Part shown: positions 27,419 through 35,529 of the stretch, piece by piece
Layout: the number at the start of each line of letters is the position of its first letter
Position numbering within the stretch: position 1 is the stretch's first letter
Assembly: GCF_016132445.1 (NCBI RefSeq)
Contig: NZ_CP046056.1
Span: 2,420,001 to 2,484,000 of the forward strand
Direction: 5' to 3'
Length of the DNA stretch: 64,000 nt
DNA from: Venatoribacter cucullus
GTDB lineage: Bacteria > Pseudomonadota > Gammaproteobacteria > Pseudomonadales > Oceanobacteraceae
Notes under the pieces: model-generated
What the model saw: the letters and a program-made list of their open reading frames with translations, nothing else
Told to the model about the DNA's origin: nothing
Databases searched by the model: none
Made by a program: the position numbers and the translations under genes

Positions 27419-27450
27419 TGTACAGGAAACTGTACATAGGCATAAGTACA
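27419..27450 (-). promoter_or_regulatory. YefM-YoeB operator
   Basis: Two exact TGTACA motifs at 27419-27424 and 27431-27436 have centres exactly 12 bp apart, the geometry I recall for the E. coli yefM-yoeB operator. A third, one-mismatch copy (AGTACA) follows at 27445-27450. The site begins 23 bp before the yefM start codon. Confidence 0.75.
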
Positions 27451-27509
27451 AAGACAAGCCCGCGATACAACTGACAGCTTCATTAACGCCAAGCCAGCCG
27501 ACGCAACAG

Positions 27510-27562
27510 CCAGCCATAGGCCACAGCCCGCAGTTCCGCTAGAATAGCGCCCCTATTGATAC
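27510..27562. repeat. Diverged direct repeat, copy 2
   Basis: Second copy of the repeat at 26464-26515, sharing AGCCATAGGCCAC and TTCCGCTA. This copy lies just ahead of the FAD-dehydrogenase gene and contains the -10-like TAGAAT, so the original function may be that gene's promoter and copy 1 a duplicate. Confidence 0.55.
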
Positions 27563-27605
27563 CCGCTTACTTACCTCTGCCGGAGACACCGGCCAGGACA
27601 CCATC

Positions 27606-29234
27606 ATGATCCGTATTACCGAACTCGCCCTGCCCCTCGACCATCCGCAGGAAGCCCTGCGCGCCGCCATTCTGGAACGGCTGGGCATTCAGGACGCCGA
27701 CCTGCTGAACTTCACCGTGTTCAAGCGCAGCTACGATGCGCGCAAGAAGAACAGCGAAATCAAATTTGTGTACATCATTGATGTGGAAGCGCGCCACGAA
27801 GACCAGCTGCTGCAGCGCTTTGCCAACGATACCCACATCCGCCCGGCGCCGGACACCAACTATTACCCGGTGGCGCAAGCGCCGGCGGGCTTAACCGAGC
27901 GCCCGGTGATTATCGGTTTTGGTCCCTGTGGTTTGTTTGCGGCGTTGTCGCTGGCGCAGATGGGTTTTAAGCCCATTGTGCTGGAGCGCGGCAAGGAAGT
28001 ACGCCAGCGCACCAAAGACACCTGGGCGCTGTGGCGTAAGAAAACCTTAACGCCGGAATCCAACGTGCAGTATGGCGAAGGCGGCGCCGGCCTGTTTTCT
28101 GACGGCAAGCTGTACAGCCAGATCAAAGACCCGAAGTTTTACGGCCGCAAGGTGATGGCGGAATTCGTACGCGCCGGTGCGCCGGAAGAAATCATGTACG
28201 TCAGCAAGCCGCACATCGGCACCTTCCGCTTAACCGGCGTGGTGGCCACCATGCGCGAAGAAATCAAACAGCTGGGCGGCGAAGTTCGCTTTGAAGCCAA
28301 AGTCACGGACATTCTGCGCGCCGATAACGGCCAGATTGAAGGCGTGGTGCTGGATAATGGCGAAGTGATTCACAGCCGCCATGTGGTGCTGGCGCTGGGC
28401 CACAGTGCCCGTGACACCTTCCGCATGCTGCATAAAAACGGCGTGTATATTGAAGCCAAACCTTTTGCCATCGGCTTCCGTATTGAACACCCGCAGTCGC
28501 TGATTGATAACGCCCGCCTGGGCAAATACGCCGGCCACCCGGAACTGGGCGCCGCCGATTATAAGCTGGTGTATCACGCCAAAAATGGCCGCGCGGTGTA
28601 TTCGTTCTGTATGTGTCCGGGCGGTACCGTGGTGGCCGCTACGTCCGAGCCGGGGCGAGTGGTTACTAACGGCATGAGCCAGTATTCGCGCAACGAACGC
28701 AACGCCAACGCCGGCATTGTGGTGGGCATTACTCCCGAGCAGGATTTCCCCGGCGGCCCGCTGGCGGGGGTGGAATTTCAGGAGCAACTGGAATCCAAAG
28801 CCTACGAACTGGGTGGCCGCGATTATTGCGCGCCGGGGCAACTGGTGGGCGATTTTATTCGTGGCACACCTTCGACCGAATTTGGCGAGGTCGAGCCTTC
28901 GTATAAACCGGGCGTAAAACTCGGTGACCTGCATCCGTCGTTGCCGCCCTATGTGATTGACGCCATCCGTGAAGCGCTGCCGGAATTCGGCAAACAAATC
29001 CGTGGCTTTGACCGGGATGATGCGGTGTTAACCGGTATTGAAACCCGCACCTCGTCGCCGGTGCGCATTAAGCGCGACCACGACAGCCTGCAAAGCATTA
29101 ACACCCCCGGCCTGTACCCGGCCGGTGAAGGTGCAGGCTATGCCGGCGGTATTTTATCCGCCGGCGTCGATGGCATTAAAATCGCCGAAGCGGTAGCGCT
29201 GGATATGCTGGCCCAACACGGGAAAAACGCATGA
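27606..29234 (+). CDS. FAD-dependent dehydrogenase
   Basis: A 542-residue NAD(P)/FAD oxidoreductase of the large uncharacterised family often annotated as FAD-dependent protein. An N-terminal alpha-beta domain (about residues 1-85) precedes the dinucleotide fold VIIGFGPCGLFAALSLAQMG. Further landmarks are GEGGAGLFSDGKLYSQIKD, LALGHSARDTF, and the C-terminal FAD segment GLYPAGEGAGYAGGILSAG. The substrate is unknown. Its stop overlaps the start of the next gene by 4 bp, so the two are coupled. Confidence 0.87.
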   Translation: MIRITELALPLDHPQEALRAAILERLGIQDADLLNFTVFKRSYDARKKNSEIKFVYIIDVEARHEDQLLQRFANDTHIRPAPDTNYYPVAQAPAGLTERPVIIGFGPCGLFAALSLAQMGFKPIVLERGKEVRQRTKDTWALWRKKTLTPESNVQYGEGGAGLFSDGKLYSQIKDPKFYGRKVMAEFVRAGAPEEIMYVSKPHIGTFRLTGVVATMREEIKQLGGEVRFEAKVTDILRADNGQIEGVVLDNGEVIHSRHVVLALGHSARDTFRMLHKNGVYIEAKPFAIGFRIEHPQSLIDNARLGKYAGHPELGAADYKLVYHAKNGRAVYSFCMCPGGTVVAATSEPGRVVTNGMSQYSRNERNANAGIVVGITPEQDFPGGPLAGVEFQEQLESKAYELGGRDYCAPGQLVGDFIRGTPSTEFGEVEPSYKPGVKLGDLHPSLPPYVIDAIREALPEFGKQIRGFDRDDAVLTGIETRTSSPVRIKRDHDSLQSINTPGLYPAGEGAGYAGGILSAGVDGIKIAEAVALDMLAQHGKNA

Positions 29235-29980
29235 AAGCGGATGATGTAAAAAAACTGCAGCAGAGAAAATACCGCGAACAGCTGGGGCATTATCTGGTTG
29301 AAGGCGAACATTTAATTCTGGAATTAATGAAAGCAGCGATTTTTCAGCCGCATCTGGCCAATGCGCAGTTATTTATTACCGAAAATTACGCCGACTGGGT
29401 GCATCAGCACAATAAACTGAAACTGCGTGTGACCATTATTGGTCACAAAGCCATGAGCCAGATTGCCGACACCCAAACGCCGCCGGGCATTATTGCCGCG
29501 GTGCCCTTTGCGCCGGTAAATGGCAAAGAGGCTGCCCACGCCGCCCACAGTGAGCGCGCTATTTACCTGCACGAAATTCAGGACCCGGGGAATTTAGGCA
29601 CTATTTTACGCACCCTCGGCTGGTTCGGCGGCTTCCGCTGTTTGCTCAGCCCCGGCAGTGTTGACCCCTATAACCCGAAAGTGGTGCGCGCCAGTATGGG
29701 AGCGATTTTTCACGTACCGTTCGAGCAGAATGTACCGCTGGATACGGTGCAGGAACGCTACCCGCGCATCGCCTGCCTGGACATGCAGGGCAAAGCGCTG
29801 CGCGAAAACAGCTTCCATAATTACGACTGCTATGTGTTCGGCAACGAAGCCCGTGGTGTACCGCGCGAACAGCTGGATGAGCTGAATGCCACCGCCTTTA
29901 CCATTACCGGTGGCGGCGCGATTGAGTCGCTGAATTTAGCGACTGCGGTGAATATCTGTATTTATGAATTGCGGCGCTGA
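29231..29980 (+). CDS. SpoU/TrmH-family RNA 2'-O-methyltransferase
   Basis: A 249-residue SPOUT methyltransferase using S-adenosylmethionine. An N-terminal RNA-binding part (YLVEGEHLILELMKA) precedes the knotted catalytic domain with its three motifs: LHEIQDPGNLGTILRT, VFGNEARGVP and IESLNLATAVNICIYE. Target RNA is not evident; TsnR/RlmB-type rRNA methylation is most likely. It overlaps the FAD-dehydrogenase gene by 4 bp. A small hairpin (TGGCAG/CTGCCA) lies just after the stop. Confidence 0.88.
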   Translation: MKADDVKKLQQRKYREQLGHYLVEGEHLILELMKAAIFQPHLANAQLFITENYADWVHQHNKLKLRVTIIGHKAMSQIADTQTPPGIIAAVPFAPVNGKEAAHAAHSERAIYLHEIQDPGNLGTILRTLGWFGGFRCLLSPGSVDPYNPKVVRASMGAIFHVPFEQNVPLDTVQERYPRIACLDMQGKALRENSFHNYDCYVFGNEARGVPREQLDELNATAFTITGGGAIESLNLATAVNICIYELRR

Positions 29981-30007
29981 CCTGGCAGCGCCTGCCAACC
30001 ACCAGCT

Positions 30008-30790
30008 TTACCCTTCCGACTGCGGCAACCTTGGCGCGTATTCGAAAACATCTGAATAGCAGTTTTGCTCTTTCAGGCCCCGGTTTTTGAGCTGATCCAT
30101 GGTGCCGTATACCATCACCGGCGAACCGCACAGATACATTTTCGTGTGCTCAAGGCTGGCAAAATCTTGCTGAATAACCTCATAAAGATAGCCTGAGCGG
30201 CCACCCCAGCCGGGTGACTCTGATTCCAATACAGGAATGAATGTTATTGTCTTGTATCGGCTTTCCAGGCGCTGAAAAAAATCAAGAAGATAAAAGTCAT
30301 TCAGGCTTCTGTTGGACCAATAGATGGTCACATCGGCGTCTGGCTTCCGGTTTACGATTTCTTCAATAATGCATTTTATCTTCGCAATGCCAGAGCCTGC
30401 AGCAACCAACACATGTGGCTGATCAAGCCGGGTTTGCAGATAGGCCTTGCCCAGCGGCATGGTTACCCTGGCGCTTTTCTTACTGTGCTGAAGAGAGGCC
30501 AGCGTCTTAATGATTTTTCCGGAAAACTCACTGTTTTTGTTAATAATCAGCTGCAGCCGTTGCGGGCTATCGGGTTTGCAGGCATTCGCAATCGTGTAAG
30601 AAAGCGATTGCATACCGGCTTCCTGTTCAGGGCTTAACTCAAGTTGAAGATGCTGACCGGCGTGGTAGCTCAGGCTGGCATCATCCGGTGCCAACAGATC
30701 AACTTGGTAGGTATTTTCGCTCAGCGGAGCGATGGCACTGACCTGGCAGGCGTACTGCTTAAGCGGGTAACCCATAACGTGATTATTCAT
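30008..30790 (-). CDS. NAD(P)H-flavin reductase-like (FNR superfamily)
   Basis: A 260-residue oxidoreductase. An N-terminal FAD/flavin-binding barrel (YHAGQHLQLEL, QSLSYTIANA) is followed by an NAD(P) domain (VLVAAGSGIAKIKCIIEE, YLCGSPVMVYGTMDQL). There is no ferredoxin domain, so it resembles Fre/LuxG reductases that supply free reduced flavin. It is divergent from the MetR-type regulator and the MesX-MesD methionine synthase genes. This suggests that it supplies electrons to that system, an inference from context only. Confidence 0.82.
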   Translation of the reverse strand: MNNHVMGYPLKQYACQVSAIAPLSENTYQVDLLAPDDASLSYHAGQHLQLELSPEQEAGMQSLSYTIANACKPDSPQRLQLIINKNSEFSGKIIKTLASLQHSKKSARVTMPLGKAYLQTRLDQPHVLVAAGSGIAKIKCIIEEIVNRKPDADVTIYWSNRSLNDFYLLDFFQRLESRYKTITFIPVLESESPGWGGRSGYLYEVIQQDFASLEHTKMYLCGSPVMVYGTMDQLKNRGLKEQNCYSDVFEYAPRLPQSEG

Positions 30791-30805
30791 TGCAAACCAG
30801 GAATC

Positions 30806-30832
30806 ATAAAAATACCGGCCATGGCCGGTATT
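30806..30832 (-). terminator. Perfect palindrome with T tract (terminator of a lost gene)
   Basis: A perfect 22-bp palindrome (half-site AATACCGGCCA) at 30811-30832 is followed on the minus strand by five T residues. It reads as a Rho-independent terminator of the gene remnant at 30836-30925. It also lies 20 bp upstream of the flavin reductase start, so an operator role is possible. Confidence 0.6.
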
Positions 30833-30835
30833 GGA

Positions 30836-30925
30836 TTAATTAAACCGTGCTTTAACACCGACCCAGCTGCTGCCATTGAAGCGTGGCAACTCATTGCTCA
30901 GCCTTTCTTGCCGGTCACTACTGAA
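30836..30925 (-). pseudogene. 3' remnant of an outer-membrane protein gene
   Basis: On the minus strand a frame reads FSSDRQERLSNELPRFNGS and then SSWVGVKARFN before a TAA. This looks like the last beta strand of an outer-membrane barrel protein, with an aromatic residue next to the end, and a terminator follows 4 bp later. No start codon, signal peptide or longer homologous frame precedes it, so only the tail of a former gene seems to survive. Similarity is judged by eye only. Confidence 0.4.
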
Positions 30926-30955
30926 CAGACACAGGCATCTTAAAAAACTTCTTAA

Positions 30956-30980
30956 GTGAACAAAAATGGTTTATTTTCAC
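30956..30980. promoter_or_regulatory. Candidate MetR-type operator, flavin reductase/metR gap
   Basis: A 25-bp imperfect palindrome with outer arms GTGAA and TTCAC and an AT-rich centre lies 20 bp before the LysR gene start. TGAA...TTCA half-sites resemble MetR boxes, though the spacing is wider than the classic five bases. Confidence 0.4.
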
Positions 30981-30999
30981 GCATCCATTACTTTGGCTC

Positions 31000-31917
31000 A
31001 TGCAAAATATGCTGGAACGCACTCACCTCAGGGTTATACAAGCGGTCGAACAACAAGGGTCGCTGACGGCGGCCGCGCAGGTGCTCTGCGTTACTCAATC
31101 CGCCTTAAGCCACACCATGCGCAAACTGGAAGACAATATCGGTACTGCGGTCTGGTTGCGGGAAGGCCGCAGTCTGCGGCTGACACAAGCGGGCAGATTT
31201 CTGCTGAATATTGCCAACCGCGTGCTGCCAGTGCTGGAACATGCGGAAGGCAAACTCAAACAGATTGCCTGTGGTGAACGCGGCACATTAAGAATTGGTA
31301 TGGAATGCCACCCCTGTTACCAATGGCTGCTGAAAGTGGTATCGCCATTTCTGGACGCCTGGCCCGATGTGGATGTGGATGTAAAACAGAAATTTCAGTT
31401 CGGTGGTGTTGGCGCGCTGCTGGATTACGAAATCGACCTGCTGGTAACACCCGACCCCTTCTATAAAAGCGGCCTGAACTTTCAGCCGGTTTTTGATTAC
31501 GAGCAGGTTCTGGTGGTCCCCCAACACCATCCGTTAACGGCTCTTGAATACGCCCGGGCAGAAGACCTGCGCGACCAGGTTTTACTGACCTATCCGGTGC
31601 CAACCGACCGGCTGGACATCTACACCCAGTTTCTCAACCCGGCCATGGTGGTGCCTAAGCAACACAAAACCAGCGAAACCACCGACATCATGCTGCAGAT
31701 GGTCGCCTGCGGCCGGGGGGTGGCGGCATTGCCGCGCTGGCTGGCAGAAGAATATTGCATCAGGCTGCCTTTGGCCGTGGTACGACTGGGCGAGCATGGC
31801 ATCGCCAAACAGATTTATCTGGGTACCCGTGAAAATGACGGCGATATCGAATATCTGCAGGCGTTTACTGAACTGGCGCGCGCTTACCAATACCCGACAG
31901 GAGCGACAAACCCATGA
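31000..31917 (+). CDS. metR: LysR-type regulator, MetR-like
   Basis: A 305-residue LysR regulator. The N-terminal helix-turn-helix (SLTAAAQVLCVTQSALSHTMRKLE) and the effector domain follow MetR: GMECHPCYQWLL, DLLVTPDP, FDYEQVLVVPQHHPL, LLTYPVPTDRLDIY and MVACGRGVAALPRW. MetR responds to homocysteine and activates methionine genes. Here it lies directly upstream of mesX and mesD, so it probably controls them and the divergent reductase gene. An internal ATG at 31009 is an equally good start. Confidence 0.85.
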   Translation: MQNMLERTHLRVIQAVEQQGSLTAAAQVLCVTQSALSHTMRKLEDNIGTAVWLREGRSLRLTQAGRFLLNIANRVLPVLEHAEGKLKQIACGERGTLRIGMECHPCYQWLLKVVSPFLDAWPDVDVDVKQKFQFGGVGALLDYEIDLLVTPDPFYKSGLNFQPVFDYEQVLVVPQHHPLTALEYARAEDLRDQVLLTYPVPTDRLDIYTQFLNPAMVVPKQHKTSETTDIMLQMVACGRGVAALPRWLAEEYCIRLPLAVVRLGEHGIAKQIYLGTRENDGDIEYLQAFTELARAYQYPTGATNP

Positions 31918-31934
31918 GAATAAGTAATGGCTCG

Positions 31935-31959
31935 ATGAGATAAAATCAATATTTCTCAT
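31935..31959. promoter_or_regulatory. Inverted repeat upstream of mesX
   Basis: Arms ATGAGA and TCTCAT separated by 13 AT-rich bases in the gap between metR and mesX. The size and symmetry suit a LysR-family operator. A second inverted repeat, CGTGCT/AGCACG, spans 31978-32007 and may form an RNA hairpin just ahead of mesX. Confidence 0.4.
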
Positions 31960-32020
31960 GCGTTAGGCCATGTATAACGTGCTCAGTTATCTTTTATGGT
32001 CAGCACGGAATACGAAAACA

Positions 32021-33013
32021 ATGAGTAACGGTTTTACCTACAGTATCAAGAGCATTCGTTTTGATGAGCACTACCAACCATCAGACAAGACGCGCTTAAC
32101 CACCAATTTTGCCAACCTGGCCCGTGGCGAACAGCGCCAGGCAAACCTGCGCAAAGCCCTCGACATGATTAACAACTGCTTCAATGGACTGGCGCATTGG
32201 GATAATCCGAATAAAGACCGCTATAGCGTCGAGCTGGATATTATTCATGTGGATATTGATGTCGCGGGTAATGGCGAGACCTTTCCCACCATTGAAATTC
32301 TGAAAACCTACATCATCGACCACAAAACCAATAAACGGATTGAAGGTACCGTAGGTAATAACTTCTCCTCTTATGTACGCGACTACGATTTCAGTGTCGT
32401 GCTGCGCAGCCATAACGAAGGCAAAAACGAATTTACCGTGCCCGCTGACTTTGGCGACTTACACGGCAATATGTTCAAAGACTTTGTGCAATCCAGTGTC
32501 TACAAAGCAAATTTCAACAAACTGCCGGTGATCTGCCTGAGCGTTTCAGACAACAAAATTTACCGCCGTACCAGCAACCAACACCCGGTTCTTGGCGTTG
32601 AATACCTGCCGAATGAATCGTCGCTGACAGAGCAGTATTTTCAAAAGATGGGCATGAAGGTGCGCTATTTTATGCCGCCATGCAGTGTCGCGCCGTTTGC
32701 GTTCTTTTTCTTTGGCGACCTGCTCAACGATTACAGCACCCTGGAGCTGATCAGCACGCTGAGCACCATGGAAACTTTCCAGAAGATTTACCGGCCGGAA
32801 ATTTACAACGCGCATTCCATTGCCGGTGAAATCTTCCAACCCAGCCTGAAGAATCAGGATTGCTCATTAACGCAGGTCGTCTATGACCGGGAAGAGCGTA
32901 ATCGTCTGGCCACCGAGCAAGGCAAATGGTGTGCTGAGTACTTTATTCAGCGCCACCAGCCAATACTGGAAGCATGGTCGGCCGCCTTCTCTGATCAACA
33001 AGCCGGGTACTGA
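32021..33013 (+). CDS. mesX: DUF1852 protein MesX, accessory to folate-independent methionine synthase
   Basis: A 330-residue DUF1852 protein starting MSNGFTYSIKSIRFDEHY and containing TTNFANLARGEQRQANLRKA. DUF1852 genes sit next to short MetE-like genes, and published genetic work that I recall (core-MetE families, Acinetobacter) named them MesX and showed that MesD needs MesX and oxygen to make methionine without methyl-folate. The source of the methyl group was unresolved. I chose the ATG at 32021; an open extension to 31970 crosses a hairpin. mesD follows after 5 bp. Confidence 0.88.
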   Translation: MSNGFTYSIKSIRFDEHYQPSDKTRLTTNFANLARGEQRQANLRKALDMINNCFNGLAHWDNPNKDRYSVELDIIHVDIDVAGNGETFPTIEILKTYIIDHKTNKRIEGTVGNNFSSYVRDYDFSVVLRSHNEGKNEFTVPADFGDLHGNMFKDFVQSSVYKANFNKLPVICLSVSDNKIYRRTSNQHPVLGVEYLPNESSLTEQYFQKMGMKVRYFMPPCSVAPFAFFFFGDLLNDYSTLELISTLSTMETFQKIYRPEIYNAHSIAGEIFQPSLKNQDCSLTQVVYDREERNRLATEQGKWCAEYFIQRHQPILEAWSAAFSDQQAGY

Positions 33014-33018
33014 TCATT

Positions 33019-34047
33019 ATGAAAAAACTATTCCCGACCTCCACCGCCGGCAGTCTGCCCAAGCCTTCGTGGCTGGCTGAGCCAGAAACATTATGGTCAC
33101 CCTGGAAGCTGGAAGGTGCTGAGCTGACCCTGGGCAAACAGGATGCCCTGCGCATTACGCTGAAAGAGCAGGAACATGCTGGCGTCGATATCGTCAGTGA
33201 CGGCGAACAGACCCGCCAGCACTTTGTGACAACCTTTATTGAAAACCTGAGTGGCGTTGATTTTGAAAATAAAAAAACGGTAAGAATCCGCAATCGCTAC
33301 GACGCCAGCGTACCGGGAATTGTCGGCCCGGTAAGCCGCCAGAAGCCGGTTTTTGTTGACGATGCAAAATTCCTGCGCGCCCAGACCAATCAGCCCATTA
33401 AATGGGCGCTGCCTGGCCCCATGACCATGGTTGACACCCTGTATGATGACTATTATCAGGATCGTAAAAAACTGGCCTTTGAATTTGCCAAAGCGCTTAA
33501 TCAGGAAGCCAAAGAACTGGAAGCAGCAGGCGTTAACATCATTCAGTTCGATGAACCCGCTTTTAACGTATTTCTTGATGATGTGAACGAATGGGGTATA
33601 GAGGCGCTGGAAATCGCCAAGGCCGGCTTAACCTGTGAAACCGCTGTCCACATCTGTTATGGCTACGGCATTAAAGCCAATACCGACTGGAAAAAGACAC
33701 TGGGTGAAGAATGGCGCCACTACGAAAAGACATTTCCTGCGATTCAGAAATCCAGCATTGATATTGTTTCGCTGGAGTGTCACAACGGCCGGGTTCCTTT
33801 AGAAGTTCTGTCCCTTCTTAAAGGTAAAAAGATCATGGTCGGTGCCATTGACGTGGCCACCGACACCATTGAAACACCCGAAGAAGTCGCCGCGACCATT
33901 CGTGAAGCGCTGAAATATGCCGATGCAGACAAGATTTATCCCTGCACCAACTGCGGCATGGCGCCACTGTCCCGCGACGTGGCAAGAGGGAAACTCCATG
34001 CACTGGCGGCCGGGGCAGAGATCGTCAGAAAAGAGCTTTCCGCCTGA
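33019..34047 (+). CDS. mesD: Core-MetE methionine synthase MesD
   Basis: A 342-residue protein equal to only the C-terminal catalytic half of cobalamin-independent methionine synthase MetE; the N-terminal folate-binding half is absent. Zinc ligands are recognisable in AVHICYGYG (His and Cys), SLECHNG (Glu) and CTNCGMAP (Cys), and the acid DEP of QFDEPAFN is kept. It should methylate homocysteine, but with a methyl donor other than polyglutamyl methyl-folate. Cotranscription with mesX is likely (5-bp gap). Confidence 0.9.
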   Translation: MKKLFPTSTAGSLPKPSWLAEPETLWSPWKLEGAELTLGKQDALRITLKEQEHAGVDIVSDGEQTRQHFVTTFIENLSGVDFENKKTVRIRNRYDASVPGIVGPVSRQKPVFVDDAKFLRAQTNQPIKWALPGPMTMVDTLYDDYYQDRKKLAFEFAKALNQEAKELEAAGVNIIQFDEPAFNVFLDDVNEWGIEALEIAKAGLTCETAVHICYGYGIKANTDWKKTLGEEWRHYEKTFPAIQKSSIDIVSLECHNGRVPLEVLSLLKGKKIMVGAIDVATDTIETPEEVAATIREALKYADADKIYPCTNCGMAPLSRDVARGKLHALAAGAEIVRKELSA

Positions 34048-34129
34048 TCCTTGCTGAAAATCCAATGGGGCGACACCGCCCCTGTTGGATTTATTCCGTT
34101 TACCCATCCTTCAATCAAGTCATCTGTTC

Positions 34130-34960
34130 ATGAACATTATCGAATTATTAATCGACCATTTACCGACGCTTCTGGCCCTGATCGCAACCGGTATTTTCGC
34201 CGGCATACTGGCGGGCCTGCTTGGGGTCGGTGGCGGCATCGTCATTGTGCCGGTGTTGTTTTTTATCTTTCAGGGTTTTGGCGTTTCACCGGAATCCGCA
34301 ATGATTGTCGCTACTGCCACCTCTCTGGCAACCATTGTACCGACATCGATCAGCTCAATACGCTCACACAGGAAAAAAGGTAACGTCGATGTTGATCTGT
34401 TAAAGCGCTGGAGTCTGTTTATTCTTATTGGCGTCCTGGCTGGAAGCTGGCTGGTAACCCGCGCTGACGGGACATGGCTTACCGTATTGTTCGGCGTCAT
34501 CGCCACTTTATCCGCATTAAACATGCTGCTTCGAACCGGAAAATCAGCATTATTTCCTGCCCTGCCGGGTAAAACCGGGCAAACCGTGATGGGCACCTCA
34601 ATTGGCTTTTTCAGTTCCATGGTCGGCATTGGCGGCGGTACGATTTCCGTGCCACTGCTTACCCTTTATAACTATCCGGCCCACAAAGCCGTTGGTACGG
34701 CCGCAGCCATCGGCCTGATTATTTCATTACCCGGTGCGCTGACCATGCTGCTGTTGGGCACCACGCCGGCTGATGCACCGGCGGGAACCTTTGGGTTAGT
34801 CAATCTGGCAGGCTTTTTATGTATTGTGCCGCTGACGGTTGTGTTTGCTCCGATCGGCGCATCGTTGGCGGCCAGGCTGGATGCCGGGAAACTTAAGAAA
34901 GTTTTTGCCGTTGTTTTGTTGATCACCGGCTTAAGGATGCTGATACAAGTCTTTATTTAA
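34130..34960 (+). CDS. TauE/SafE-family membrane transporter
   Basis: A 276-residue inner-membrane protein with about eight hydrophobic segments and the two characteristic repeats GILAGLLGVGGGIVIVPVL and SMVGIGGGTISVPLL. The family moves sulfite, sulfoacetate and other small sulfur-containing or organic anions. The gene lies 82 bp downstream of mesD, so it may belong to the same unit and move a sulfur by-product or substrate of MesXD; this is inference. The ATG at 34130 gives the expected N-terminus. Confidence 0.85.
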   Translation: MNIIELLIDHLPTLLALIATGIFAGILAGLLGVGGGIVIVPVLFFIFQGFGVSPESAMIVATATSLATIVPTSISSIRSHRKKGNVDVDLLKRWSLFILIGVLAGSWLVTRADGTWLTVLFGVIATLSALNMLLRTGKSALFPALPGKTGQTVMGTSIGFFSSMVGIGGGTISVPLLTLYNYPAHKAVGTAAAIGLIISLPGALTMLLLGTTPADAPAGTFGLVNLAGFLCIVPLTVVFAPIGASLAARLDAGKLKKVFAVVLLITGLRMLIQVFI

Positions 34961-35084
34961 TAAGCCGCTGAACAGGCCGCCATTGGCGGCCTGATGTGGG
35001 GCTTCGCCCCTGCGCCCCGGATGTAAGGAGAAGAATCTCCTTACCAACCTCTCTGGCCCGCGCTCCAGCTAATCCTCGTTTACC

Positions 35085-35168
35085 AAAGCCAATTAAGCAT
35101 ACGCGGCCAAGGGGCATCCATGCCCCTACCCGCTCGTTTGGAATCATCCAAACGATGCTATTGGCTTT
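35085..35168. repeat. Branched inverted-repeat module 1
   Basis: The outer stem pairs 35085-35100 (AAAGCCAAT-TA-AGCAT) with 35155-35168 (ATGCTATTGGCTTT), 14 pairs with a 2-nt bulge. Inside are two hairpins, 35110-35127 and 35135-35154, giving a three-way junction. Confidence 0.65.
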
Positions 35169-35227
35169 GCCAAACGTCGGGCTGGAACGAATGGGCCGAA
35201 AAAACATTAGCGGCTACGGTTTTATCC

Positions 35228-35367
35228 GCGCCTATAGCACGCTGAAATGAACCGTCATTGACAGGCCCGCCCGGATGGACCGGGCGAGGATCGTGGCGCA
35301 CGACGCGCCTTACGATCCGTGGCTGTCGGCAATGACGGTGAATGAGGGAATACGTGCTATACAGCGC
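35228..35367. repeat. Branched inverted-repeat module 2
   Basis: An outer stem pairs TATAGCACG (35233-35241) with CGTGCTATA (35353-35361) and extends through GCGC on the far side. A second stem pairs ACCGTCATTG (35251-35260) with CAATGACGGT (35330-35339). Two terminal hairpins lie inside, at 35268-35286 and 35288-35318. The plan is the same as module 1 with different sequence. Confidence 0.65.
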
Positions 35368-35500
35368 AAAGCTGGAGCGCGAGGATAAGTTCCTCGCAAT
35401 CGGGGCGCGGGGGCAGAGCCCCGCACAAGCTGCCACGCAGTGGCAGCCAACCAGCCCAACGGCTGGCGTACACAATGCAAGGCCAGCGCGCAGCGCTGGA

Positions 35501-35529
35501 TTCGCGGGCATGGCCCGCTCCCACAAAAG
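35501..35529. repeat. REP-like element
   Basis: A hairpin GCGGGC-ATG-GCCCGC preceded by TTC and followed by TCCCACAAAAGC. The pattern resembles the repetitive extragenic palindromes of Pseudomonas (GCGGGCAAGCCCGCTCCCACA type). Only one copy is noticed in the window. Confidence 0.6.

Noticed and set aside
31962-31968. GTTAGGC before mesX, resembling an attC core
   Set aside because: No matching GCCTAAC lies at attC distance upstream and no folded attC can be drawn, so it is taken as chance.
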